NCBI GenBank assembly: GCA_017935525.1
Contig: JAGBHJ010000160.1
Coordinates: 1-8,077, forward strand
Origin: Clostridia bacterium
Lineage (GTDB): Bacteria; Bacillota; Clostridia; HGM11327
Direction: 5' to 3'
Length of the DNA stretch: 8,077 nt
Under the pieces are notes generated by a model that did not search any database, was not told the origin of the DNA, and saw nothing but the letters and a program-made list of their open reading frames with translations. The position numbers were made by a program, and so were the translations under genes. This document shows positions 1-6,408 of this stretch, piece by piece (positions within the stretch are counted from its first letter, which is position 1; every line of letters starts with the position of its first letter).

Positions 1-172
1 CGGAAGCCTTTTCTGCATCGAGGGCACGCTTCTGCTGTATGAGTGCCTTCTTTTTGTTGAGCTCCTCGATAAGTGCCTTTGACTTTTGTGTCAGGGCCTT
101 GTATCCTGCGCTGAGATCGTCGATCTCCTCAACGAGTTCCTTTGATTTCTTGATTATGTTTATTTTAGCCAA
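1..172 (-). CDS. infB: Translation initiation factor IF-2, N-terminal fragment (by position)
   Basis: This is the first 57 codons of a gene that continues beyond base 1. It starts at a TTG (172-170), preceded by GGGGGTG with a 7-base gap, and overlaps the end of ylxQ by 8 bases, so translational coupling is likely. No ATG lies in this frame nearby. The visible protein begins MAKINIIKKSKELVEEIDDL and continues as a Lys/Glu/Ala/Gln-rich, heptad-like helix, probably coiled coil. IF-2 is the GTPase that brings initiator tRNA to the 30S subunit. In Firmicutes infB follows ylxQ, and that is the basis of the call. No GTPase motif is inside the window, and the N-terminus does not clearly show the usual small IF2N domain (family pattern of the type 'ELAKELGVSSKEL'). 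It could instead be a lineage-specific linker extension or, less likely, a different gene. Confidence 0.72.
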   Translation of the reverse strand, partial: MAKINIIKKSKELVEEIDDLSAGYKALTQKSKALIEELNKKKALIQQKRALDAEKAS

Positions 173-500
173 TATAATTCACCCCCGGGTGTATTGTTTG
201 ATACTTCTTTGTGAAGGATCCTGCAAAGCCCTTGTCGGTAATTGCTACCGCGGAGCGTGGACCCTTGCCAATATTTGAACCGATTAAATCCTTTGTGCCA
301 AAGCGGATAAGGTCAACGCCGTAAAAGGCGGTCTTGTCCGTAAAGCGCTTCAGCATACTTTCTCCGATATCCTCGGAAAGAATCACCAGACGTGCTTTTC
401 TGCTCCTGATGGCGTCCTCTACAAGATCACCGCCGGAGACCAGCTTGCCCGCCTTCTGACACAGACCGAGTATGCTGTACAGATCATTCTCAGTTGCCAT
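165..500 (-). CDS. ylxQ: YlxQ, L7Ae/L30e-family RNA-binding protein
   Basis: A 111-residue protein starting MATENDLYSILGLCQKAGKL. The opening helix (LGLCQKAGKLVSGGD), the central strand/helix (ARLVILSEDIGESMLKRF) and the C-terminal half (GKGPRSAVAITDKGFAGSF) fit the single alpha-beta-alpha L7Ae/Gadd45 domain typical of YlxQ. That family binds structured RNA such as kink-turns; the precise role of YlxQ is not settled. Its length is normal for the family. The ATG (500-498) overlaps the end of ylxR by 11 bases, with only a weak purine run (GAAAGAGAG) upstream, so coupling to ylxR translation is likely. It lies between ylxR and infB, its usual place in the Firmicute nusA-infB operon. Identity is well supported by sequence and context. 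Confidence 0.9.
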   Translation of the reverse strand: MATENDLYSILGLCQKAGKLVSGGDLVEDAIRSRKARLVILSEDIGESMLKRFTDKTAFYGVDLIRFGTKDLIGSNIGKGPRSAVAITDKGFAGSFTKKYQTIHPGVNYIG

Positions 501-756
501 TGAATCTCTCTTTCAGCTTTTCAAAAACCTCCTCGGAAACCGTGGTCTCAAGGTTCTTGTCCAGCAGCTTTGCCTTATACGCCTTGTTGAGGCATTCCTG
601 GTTGTGACAGATATAAGCGCCTCTGCCAGGTGCCTTGCCTCTGTCGTCCACGGAGATAACTCCCTCGGGCGATTTAACTATTCTGATGAGATCCTTCTTT
701 GGCATCATCTGTCTGCAGCCAACGCACATTCTCTGCGGGATCTTATGCGTTTTCAT
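490..756 (-). CDS. ylxR: YlxR/RnpM, small nucleic-acid-binding protein
   Basis: An 88-residue basic protein starting MKTHKIPQRMCVGCRQMM. Family hallmarks are CVGCR near the N-terminus (Cys11, Cys14), RGAYIC (45-50) and a second cysteine at 55, followed by a lysine-rich helix. The CxxC...CxxxxC arrangement could bind metal, but that is inference. YlxR is an RNA-binding DUF448 protein. In Bacillus subtilis it has been renamed RnpM because it associates with and modulates RNase P. I chose the ATG at 756 rather than the in-frame TTG at 771 because GGAG lies 9 bases before the ATG and the family normally starts a few residues before the CVGC motif. This start overlaps the 3' end of nusA by 14 bases. 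It is part of the rimP-nusA-ylxR-ylxQ-infB operon. Confidence 0.92.
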   Translation of the reverse strand: MKTHKIPQRMCVGCRQMMPKKDLIRIVKSPEGVISVDDRGKAPGRGAYICHNQECLNKAYKAKLLDKNLETTVSEEVFEKLKERFNGN

Positions 757-2044
757 CGGAATCAACTCCAAGCTCTGCCATCATCTTTTCCGTTGAATCG
801 TCAGACTCCAGAATGAGGGAATCCCACTTTTCAAACAGGCTGTCAATGCTGTCGTCTGTGATCTGCTTTTTAGCTTCCTCAGCAGCTTCCTCCTCGCGCT
901 TCTTCTGGAGAGCCTCCTCAACGCCTACAAACAGAGCGCCGTTAGCCTTAAGCTCCTTAAACTGTGATACGGTCTTGATGTCGATCTTCATGCCTGTAAG
1001 CTTGGATGCAAGACGGACGTTGATACCTTCCTTACCGATGGCAACGGAAAGCTGATTGTCGGGTACCACCGCAATGGTCCTGCCGCTGACAACGTCAACA
1101 ACGATGTCCTTTACCTTTGCGGGAGAAAGAGAGTTTGCAATGAACTTTCTTGTGTCTGTGTCCCAATTTATAACGTCGATCCTCTCGTTCTTAAGCTCAC
1201 GCATAACTGCGTTGATCCTCATGCCTCTTGCGCCGATACCGGTACCTACTGCGTCAACGTTTTCCATTCTGGAGAATACGGCAACCTTTGTTCTTGTGCC
1301 TGCCTCTCTTGTGATGGCCTTGATAACGATGGTGCCGTCAGCAAGCTCGGGGATCTCTCTCTCCAAAAGGCGAACGACCAGATTGGAATGTGCGTGAGAA
1401 ACGTAGATCCTGGGGCCCTTTGTGGTCTTTTCTACCTTGTAAACGTATACGGGGATCTTCATGTTGGAAACGTAGTTCTCACCCTTTACCTGGTCCTTTT
1501 CGTACATTATGCAGTCCGTCTTTTCAAGATTAACGTAAACGACCTGCTTGTACTCCTTTATCTTTTCGCCGGATTCGGTTTCCTTGACCTCTGCCCTCAT
1601 TTCCGTTCTCTGAACGGTACCCATTATGATCTCGTCCTGCTTTGCGGCAAACTCTTCATAAAGGCTTTCTCTCTCTGCTTCCTTAAGCTTCTGCTCGATG
1701 ACCTGGCGAGCGTTAAGCACTGCCATTCTGCCAAAATCCTTGGGAGTAACGTCTATGGAGACTGTACCGCCAACCTCTGCGTTGGAATTGTACTTGATAG
1801 CATCGCTGAATACGATGTCGTTTTCAGCCAGCTCCTCAACGTCGTCAGCCACAACGTTCTTTACGGCAAATACTCTGTAAGCGCCTGTCTTTTCATCAAC
1901 TGCGATCTCAACCTCTTCCTCTCTGCCGACCTTCTTTTTGTATGCTGTCTGCAGTGCGTGCTTGATCGTTTCTAACAAAACGTCCTTATTGATACCCTTT
2001 TCCTTTGTGAGGGCATCGATAAGATTCATAAATTCCGGATCCAT
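743..2044 (-). CDS. nusA: Transcription termination/antitermination factor NusA
   Basis: A 433-residue NusA that binds RNA polymerase and nascent RNA and modulates pausing, termination and antitermination. Domain order: N-terminal RNAP-binding domain (about 1-130, starting MDPEFMNLIDALTKEKGINK), S1 domain (about 135-205), KH1 (about 255-300, with VGTGIGARGMRINAVMREL) and KH2 (about 330-370, with QLSVAIGKEGINVRLASKL). An acidic Glu/Asp-rich tail of roughly 60 residues follows, with no Escherichia-type acidic repeat domains. B. subtilis NusA is about 370 residues, so the tail and a charged insertion in the S1 domain (around VKETESGEKIKEYK) make this one longer. The ATG at 2044 has AAGGTG 7 bases upstream; the internal Met6 has no comparable site. 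It lies 55 bases after rimP. NusA is autoregulated in some bacteria, but nothing here proves it. Confidence 0.97.
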   Translation of the reverse strand: MDPEFMNLIDALTKEKGINKDVLLETIKHALQTAYKKKVGREEEVEIAVDEKTGAYRVFAVKNVVADDVEELAENDIVFSDAIKYNSNAEVGGTVSIDVTPKDFGRMAVLNARQVIEQKLKEAERESLYEEFAAKQDEIIMGTVQRTEMRAEVKETESGEKIKEYKQVVYVNLEKTDCIMYEKDQVKGENYVSNMKIPVYVYKVEKTTKGPRIYVSHAHSNLVVRLLEREIPELADGTIVIKAITREAGTRTKVAVFSRMENVDAVGTGIGARGMRINAVMRELKNERIDVINWDTDTRKFIANSLSPAKVKDIVVDVVSGRTIAVVPDNQLSVAIGKEGINVRLASKLTGMKIDIKTVSQFKELKANGALFVGVEEALQKKREEEAAEEAKKQITDDSIDSLFEKWDSLILESDDSTEKMMAELGVDSDENA

Positions 2045-2099
2045 TATCTACACCTTATCGGAAAAAACCGATTCCTTTCAATATATTCTGCAATTATTC

Positions 2100-2555
2100 T
2101 TAAAAGTGATACACAAGCTTTGCAGCTGCAATATCCTTTAATTCCACACTTACGCTTGCGCCGCCAAGGTTGACCGTGGCAACGTCGTTTTCAAAGCTTT
2201 CAAGGATGCCTGTCAGCTTCTTTTCGCCGTTTATGGCGGCAAAAAGCTTTATTTCGATCTCCTTGCCCACAACAGCCGCAAAATGCTTGGGGCGGCTGAG
2301 CTTGCGCTCGATACCGGGTGATGACACTGTGAGAATGTAATTCTGCTCAATGGGGTCATCCACGTCCAGAATATCGGATACCTTCTGGCTGAATGCCTCA
2401 CAATCGTTAAGGGATACGCCGCCTTCTTTATCGATAAAGTAGGTCAAGCGCCAATCAGAGCCCTCTTTCTTGTACTCTACGTCGTACAGATCCAATCCCA
2501 GCTCCTCCGCTACGGGCAGAGCCAATTCTTCTGCAATCTGCTTTACTTTGCTCAA
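2100..2555 (-). CDS. rimP: Ribosome maturation factor RimP
   Basis: A 151-residue RimP (DUF150) needed for 30S subunit maturation. Family features: an N-terminal helix then LPVAEELGLDLYDVEYKKEG, the conserved segment DDPIEQNYILTVSSPGIERKL (the SSPGxxRxL signature) and a C-terminal SH3-like strand region (about 90-151). The reading frame is open up to a TTG at 2582, but I prefer the TTG at 2555 (MSKVKQIAEEL). GGAGG at 2565-2561 sits 5 bases before it, while nothing resembling a ribosome binding site precedes 2582, and family members usually begin just ahead of this helix. It is the first gene of the minus-strand operon, 74 bases downstream of a strong promoter. Firmicutes usually carry rimP (ylxS) immediately upstream of nusA, as here. 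Confidence 0.93.
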   Translation of the reverse strand: MSKVKQIAEELALPVAEELGLDLYDVEYKKEGSDWRLTYFIDKEGGVSLNDCEAFSQKVSDILDVDDPIEQNYILTVSSPGIERKLSRPKHFAAVVGKEIEIKLFAAINGEKKLTGILESFENDVATVNLGGASVSVELKDIAAAKLVYHF

Positions 2556-2590
2556 AACGTCCTCCAGAATAAAAATACTCAAATAAACAC

Positions 2591-2616
2591 TTGAGAGTGG
2601 GTCTCCCCACTCTCAA
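2591..2616 (-). promoter_or_regulatory. GNRA-capped hairpin at the 5' end of the rimP-nusA transcript
   Basis: Read on the minus strand, TTGAGAGTGGG and CCCACTCTCAA form a perfect 11-bp stem closed by the tetraloop GAGA, which fits the GNRA class. It starts about 6 bases after the expected transcription start (near 2622) and ends about 25 bases before the rimP ribosome binding site. There is no U-tract after it, so it is not an intrinsic terminator. A hairpin this close to the 5' end could protect the mRNA from 5'-dependent decay, or be a docking site for a regulator such as an operon protein that binds RNA. Only the structure is seen; the role is inference. Confidence 0.75.
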
Positions 2617-2628
2617 ACGAACAACAGT

Positions 2629-2657
2629 ATTATACCACATTTTCCGTAAAATTTCAA
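2629..2657 (-). promoter_or_regulatory. Sigma-A-type promoter of the rimP-nusA-infB operon
   Basis: On the minus strand TTGAAA (2657-2652) and TATAAT (2634-2629) are separated by exactly 17 bases, a near-perfect housekeeping promoter. The start is expected near 2622, giving a leader of about 65 bases before the rimP TTG at 2555. It points away from the oxidoreductase array. A-tract DNA lies upstream (see the palindrome at 2670-2690) and may act as an UP element. Confidence 0.85.
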
Positions 2658-2669
2658 TACCCTTGGGCA

Positions 2670-2690
2670 TATATTTTTTCAAAAAATATA
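2670..2690. repeat. 21-base AT-only palindrome in the divergent intergenic region
   Basis: TATATTTTTT and AAAAAATATA flank a single C at 2680, a perfect 10-bp inverted repeat. It lies 13 bases upstream of the -35 box of the rimP promoter and about 80 bases upstream of the -35 of the first oxidoreductase promoter. It may be an UP element or curved A-tract DNA, or the site of a dimeric repressor. The rest of the intergenic region (2691-2746) is AT-rich and shows no gene. Confidence 0.5.
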
Positions 2691-2746
2691 CAAATGCGGC
2701 AAATGAAGTAAAAATAAGATTAAATTTAGTGTATTTTGATGCTTTG

Positions 2747-2770
2747 AAAATATGTTTGAAAAAATATGTT
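2747..2770 (+). repeat. Direct repeat overlapping the -35 box of promoter P1
   Basis: AAAATATGTT occurs at 2747-2756 and again at 2761-2770, a 14-base period; the second copy ends in the first two bases of the -35 box. It could be a tandem operator half-site. In such AT-rich DNA chance is a real alternative, and promoter P2 has no matching pair. Confidence 0.3.
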
Positions 2771-2797
2771 GACAAACAGCATCGAATAGTGTATCAT
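2769..2797 (+). promoter_or_regulatory. Promoter P1 of the oxidoreductase array
   Basis: TTGACA (2769-2774) and TATCAT (2792-2797) with a 17-base spacer; start expected near 2804. It gives a leader of about 100 bases to the first oxidoreductase, whose ribosome binding site is TTGGAGG (2886-2892). The leader can form a modest 7-bp pairing, GTGCAAT with ATTGCGC. No recognised riboswitch was seen in it. The promoter is almost the same sequence as P2 (4048-4076). Confidence 0.85.
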
Positions 2798-2901
2798 ATT
2801 ATGCGTAACATGGAATCAGATGCTTGGTGCAATGAGCGGTTTATACAGCTTAGGAGATTGCGCAGGCAAAGACACATATATTTTATTGGAGGTCTCTTAT
2901 T

Positions 2902-3984
2902 ATGAAGAAACTGAAGATCGGCATTATCGGTTGTGGCGGCATAGCTAACGACCATGCGGAAATGTACAAGCTGATAGCGGAGAGGTACGATAATATTGAG
3001 GTGGTTGCACTTGCCGATATAGTTCCCGACAGAGCGAAGGATTTTGGCGAAAAGTGGGGCTTTACAGGCGCAAGAAGCTACAATTCTCATACCGAAATGC
3101 TGGAAAAGGAAACGGAGCTTGACGGCGTAAGCATTTGTACATATAACAGACAGCATGCTAATTGTGCTATCGATGCTTTGAACAAGGGTATCAACGTTTT
3201 GCTGGAAAAGCCCATGTGCGTAACTCTTGAGGAGGGTATCGAAATGATGAAGGCGGAAAAGGCAAGCGGCAAGATACTTTCCGTAGGCTTCCAGCCCAGA
3301 TTTCACGCCCAGATGAAAAGAATGAAGGAGATCGTTCGCTCCGGCGAGCTGGGTAAGGTATATTACATCCAGACGGGCGGCGGCAGAAGGCGCGGTATCC
3401 CCGCGGGTTCCTTTATTACGGATGCAACGGCTGGTATCGGTGCTATGGGTGACATAGGCTGCTACGCCCTTGATATGGTGTTGGACGCCATAGGCTACCC
3501 CACTCCCCTTACGGTAACGGCGTTTAAGTCCGACTACATTGCAAAGGATCCCAAGCAGTTTGGCTGCGCTGACGAGTTTGAGGTGGATGATTTTGCGGCG
3601 GCATTTATAAGACTTGAGGGCGGAGTGATCCTTGACTTCAGAATTGCATGGGCGATGAACGTTAACACTCCCGGAGATACCATTATTCTCGGTACTGAGG
3701 GCGGTCTCAGAATTCCTTCTACAGGATGCTGGAACAACGGCTTTGATGCTATGACGCTTTACAAGAGCGTTAACGGCGAGGAGATCGAGGAGGTCATCCC
3801 CGTGGTGCATCAGGAGTACGACTGCTTCTACGATAAGGTACTCTCATTTGTCAGAGCCATTGAGAACAACGGTCCTGCGCCCGTGCCTACAAGCCAGATC
3901 ATAAAGAACCAGGCTATTATTGACGGTATCCAGCGCTCTGCGGCTTGCGGCAAAGAGGTAACGATCGATATTCCCGAGGTATAA
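2902..3984 (+). CDS. Gfo/Idh/MocA family oxidoreductase, array copy 1
   Basis: A 360-residue NAD(P)-dependent oxidoreductase, probably cytosolic since no signal peptide is seen. The N-terminal Rossmann domain (about 1-125) has the nucleotide fingerprint GCGGIA (10-15), an acidic Asp39 at the end of beta-2 (favouring NAD over NADP by family rule) and the EKP motif with Lys103. The C-terminal alpha/beta domain carries GGGRRRGIP (159-167) and GDIGCY (183-188), where Asp184 and Tyr188 line up with the DxGx[H/Y] active-site pair of the family. The ATG has GGAGG 9 bases upstream. It has its own promoter (P1) and is followed by 203 bases that contain P2. It differs from copies 2-4 in the last third: the CWxGK motif near residue 310 reads CFYDK, and GIPG reads GIPA. 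The substrate is unknown; a sugar, polyol or glycoside is likely. Confidence 0.9.
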   Translation: MKKLKIGIIGCGGIANDHAEMYKLIAERYDNIEVVALADIVPDRAKDFGEKWGFTGARSYNSHTEMLEKETELDGVSICTYNRQHANCAIDALNKGINVLLEKPMCVTLEEGIEMMKAEKASGKILSVGFQPRFHAQMKRMKEIVRSGELGKVYYIQTGGGRRRGIPAGSFITDATAGIGAMGDIGCYALDMVLDAIGYPTPLTVTAFKSDYIAKDPKQFGCADEFEVDDFAAAFIRLEGGVILDFRIAWAMNVNTPGDTIILGTEGGLRIPSTGCWNNGFDAMTLYKSVNGEEIEEVIPVVHQEYDCFYDKVLSFVRAIENNGPAPVPTSQIIKNQAIIDGIQRSAACGKEVTIDIPEV

Positions 3985-4019
3985 AGCGGGGACGGTTGAC
4001 GTTTTTTGTGAAATCAGAA

Positions 4020-4076
4020 AATTTTTTTCGAATTTTTAAAAAACTTGTTGACAAATAAAAACAAATAGTGTATCAT
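4020..4076 (+). promoter_or_regulatory. Promoter P2 with upstream A/T tracts
   Basis: TTGACA (4048-4053), 17-base spacer and TATCAT (4071-4076); start expected near 4083. Over the 29 bases from -35 to -10 it matches P1 at 24 positions, including TTGACAAA and AATAGTGTATCAT. Runs of A and T at 4020-4046 just upstream resemble an UP element. No convincing GC-rich terminator for copy 1 precedes it, so read-through from copy 1 is possible. Confidence 0.82.
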
Positions 4077-4129
4077 TAACATGTACAAGCAGTTCGAGTA
4101 AAAAATGGCAGTTTTAGTGTTAAAAAACA

Positions 4130-4149
4130 GTTTTTTGTAAAGAAAAAAC
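4130..4149 (+). repeat. AT hairpin in the leader of array copy 2
   Basis: GTTTTTT and AAAAAAC form a 7-bp inverted repeat around a 6-base loop, in the roughly 105-base leader between P2 and copy 2. It is made almost only of A-T pairs and so weak. It may be just A-tract DNA. Nothing else recognisable is in this leader apart from the ribosome binding site GGGAGG (4177-4182). Confidence 0.35.
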
Positions 4150-4187
4150 AATATATTCCATTGCTTTGCTTGAATCGGGAGGACAAA

Positions 4188-5279
4188 ATGGATAGAAAAG
4201 TCAGAATTGGTATTATAGGTTGCGGCGGCATTGCTGATGCTCACGCAAACAGATATAAAAAAAGAGAAAGAGAGTACGGCGACGTAGAGATCGTCGCACT
4301 TTGCGATATTGCACCTCACAGAGCTGAAGGCTTTGGAAGGATCAAGGATCTGCCCAATGCAAGATGCTACGAAAACCACATAGAAATGCTGGAAAAGGAA
4401 GATCTTGACGGCGTAAGCGTTTGTACCTACAACAGAGAGCACGCACGTTGCACCATCGATGCGTTAAAGCACGGTGTAAATGTTGTATGCGAAAAGCCTA
4501 TGTCAGTAACGTTGGAAGAAGCTGTTGCTATGTGCAAGGCAGAAAAGGAAAGCGGTAAGATTCTTTCCGTAGGCTTCCAGCCCAGATTTGCTTCCGATAT
4601 GAAGCAGATGAAGGAGATCGTAAGATCAGGCGAGTTGGGCAAGGTGTATTACATCCAGACGGGCGGCGGCAGAAGACGTGGTATCCCCGGCTACACGTTT
4701 ATTGAGGATTCTACGGCAGGCATCGGCGCTGTTGGTGATATCGGCTGTTATTCCCTCGACATGGTGCTTGATGCGTTGAATTACCCCAAGCCGTTGACTG
4801 TAACCGCATTTGTGAGCGACTATTTCGGAAAGAACCCCAACCAGTATAACGAAGCGGACAGATTCTCCGTTGATGACTTTGCAGCAGCATTCATAAGACT
4901 TGAGGGCGGCATTGTTATCGACTTCAGAATTGCGTGGGCGATGAACGTTGACACTCCCGGAGATACGATCATTCTCGGTACAGAGGGTGGGCTCAGAATT
5001 CCATCCGACGATTGCTGGAACGGCGATTTTAAAGACGATATGACGATGTACAAGACAATAAACGGTGAGAATATCGAGTATAAGATCGAGCGTATGCCCG
5101 CCGACAAGAAGCCTCATTGTTGGGACGGCAAGATCGGCTCCTTTGTAGAGGCTATCAAGAACGGCGGCCCCTCCCCCATCCCTTCAAGCCAGATACTTAT
5201 AAACCAGGCTATCATCGACGCTATGATCAAGTCTGCAAAGCTGGGCAAAGAGGTTGAAGTGGTTATCCCGGAAATATAA
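4188..5279 (+). CDS. Gfo/Idh/MocA family oxidoreductase, array copy 2
   Basis: A 363-residue member of the array. Seen motifs: fingerprint GCGGIA (11-16), Asp40 at the end of beta-2 (ALCD), EKP with Lys103, GGGRRRGIPG (159-168), GDIGCY (183-188; Asp184, Tyr188), and the C-terminal signature SQILINQAIIDAMIKSAKLG. The start is the ATG at 4188 with GGGAGG 5 bases upstream. The frame extends to a TTG at 4161, but that would place the ribosome binding site inside the gene and break alignment with copy 3. With copy 3 it forms a subgroup marked by EKPMSV, YNREHA and YENH, about 83% identical in protein by hand count. It is the first gene behind P2, with copy 3 following after 21 bases, clearly co-transcribed. 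The exact substrate is unknown. Confidence 0.9.
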   Translation: MDRKVRIGIIGCGGIADAHANRYKKREREYGDVEIVALCDIAPHRAEGFGRIKDLPNARCYENHIEMLEKEDLDGVSVCTYNREHARCTIDALKHGVNVVCEKPMSVTLEEAVAMCKAEKESGKILSVGFQPRFASDMKQMKEIVRSGELGKVYYIQTGGGRRRGIPGYTFIEDSTAGIGAVGDIGCYSLDMVLDALNYPKPLTVTAFVSDYFGKNPNQYNEADRFSVDDFAAAFIRLEGGIVIDFRIAWAMNVDTPGDTIILGTEGGLRIPSDDCWNGDFKDDMTMYKTINGENIEYKIERMPADKKPHCWDGKIGSFVEAIKNGGPSPIPSSQILINQAIIDAMIKSAKLGKEVEVVIPEI

Positions 5280-5300
5280 CACATTGGAAAGGAAGAAAAA

Positions 5301-6392
5301 ATGGATAGAAAATTAAGAATAGGCATTATCGGTTGCGGTGGTATTGCAGAGGCTCACGCAAACAGATATATGCAAAGACAGAGAGAGGTGGGCGACATTG
5401 AGGTCGTTGCACTCTGCGATATTATTCCCGGCAAGGCAGAGGAATTTGCCAAGGGTATGGGCATTCCCAACGTAAACTTTTATGAAAACCACGTTGAGAT
5501 GCTTGACAAGGAGAATCTTGACGGCGTAAGCGTTTGTACTTACAACAGAGAGCACGCACGCTGCACGATCGATGCATTGAATCGCGGTGTAAACGTTGTG
5601 TGCGAAAAGCCTATGTCAGTTACGTTGGATGAGGCTGTTGCTATGTGCAAGGCAGAAAAGGAAAGCGGTAAGATACTTTCCATCGGCTTCCAGCCCAGAT
5701 TTGCTCCCGATATGCAGCAGATGAAGGAGATCGTAAGATCCGGTGATCTGGGCAAGGTATACTACATCCAGACGGGTGGCGGCAGAAGACGCGGCATCCC
5801 CGGCGATACATTTATAAAGGATTCAACGGCAGGTCTTGGCGCAGTGGGCGACATTGGATGCTATTCCTTGGATATGGTGCTTGATGCATTGAATTATCCC
5901 AAGCCGTTGACTGTTACCGCTTTTATGAGCGATTATATCGGAACAAACCCCGACCAGTACGAGGAAGCGGCAGACTTCTCCGTTGATGACTTTGCAGCAG
6001 CTTTCATCAGACTTGAGGGCGGCATCATTATCGACTTCAGAATTGCGTGGGCAATGAACGTTGACACTCCCGGAGATACGGTTATCCTTGGTACAGAGGG
6101 CGGTCTGAGAATTCCCTCCGACGATTGTTGGAACGGCGATTTCTGCGGCGACATGACAATGTACAAGACTGTAAACGGCGACAACATTGAGTACACTATC
6201 GACCGTTTGCCCGACGATCAGAGGCAGAGCTGCTGGATCGGCAAGATCGGCTCCTTTGTTGATGCTATCAAGACAGGTGGCCCCTCCCCCATTCCTACCA
6301 GCCAGATCATAATAAATCAAGCAATTATCGATGCTATCGTTAGATCAGCAAAGCTTGGTAAAGAGGTTGAGGTAGTTATTCCGGAGATCTGA
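5301..6392 (+). CDS. Gfo/Idh/MocA family oxidoreductase, array copy 3
   Basis: A 363-residue close duplicate of copy 2, with the same length and motif positions (GCGGIA 11-16, Asp40, Lys103 of EKP, RRR 162-164, Asp184 and Tyr188 of GDIGCY). The ATG at 5301 follows AAGGAAG at 5289-5295. Of about 63 differences from copy 2, 26 lie in the first 100 residues and 29 after residue 200. The block 101-200 around the EKP, RRRG and DIGCY motifs has only 8, so the catalytic core is the most conserved part. That could mean the two enzymes share chemistry but differ in substrate detail or partner. No promoter was found in the 21-base gap before it. It is followed by the first structured 58-base spacer element. 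Confidence 0.9.
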   Translation: MDRKLRIGIIGCGGIAEAHANRYMQRQREVGDIEVVALCDIIPGKAEEFAKGMGIPNVNFYENHVEMLDKENLDGVSVCTYNREHARCTIDALNRGVNVVCEKPMSVTLDEAVAMCKAEKESGKILSIGFQPRFAPDMQQMKEIVRSGDLGKVYYIQTGGGRRRGIPGDTFIKDSTAGLGAVGDIGCYSLDMVLDALNYPKPLTVTAFMSDYIGTNPDQYEEAADFSVDDFAAAFIRLEGGIIIDFRIAWAMNVDTPGDTVILGTEGGLRIPSDDCWNGDFCGDMTMYKTVNGDNIEYTIDRLPDDQRQSCWIGKIGSFVDAIKTGGPSPIPTSQIIINQAIIDAIVRSAKLGKEVEVVIPEI

Positions 6393-6408
6393 TTATAGAA
6401 TTGAATTA

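Noticed and set aside
2810..2905. Leader open frame starting MESDAWCNERF that ends in a TGA overlapping the ATG of array copy 1
   Set aside because: It has no ribosome binding site, its start would be within a few bases of the predicted transcript start, and its composition looks random. The overlap with the next start is probably a coincidence.
2794..3810. Long minus-strand open frames opposite the oxidoreductases (also 4626-5117 and 5823-6320)
   Set aside because: They mirror the codon pattern of the conserved plus-strand genes, resemble no known protein family and recur in each paralogue for that reason.
3985..4047. Terminator after array copy 1
   Set aside because: There are T-runs (around 4000 and 4022) but no GC-rich stem directly before them, so I do not call one.
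4081..4101. Six-codon leader peptide (MYKQFE) before array copy 2
   Set aside because: Its ATG lies at or before the predicted transcription start near 4083 and has no ribosome binding site.
4161..4187. Longer start for array copy 2 at the TTG at 4161
   Set aside because: This would put the strong GGGAGG site inside the coding region and add residues absent from copy 3, which aligns from the MDRK start.
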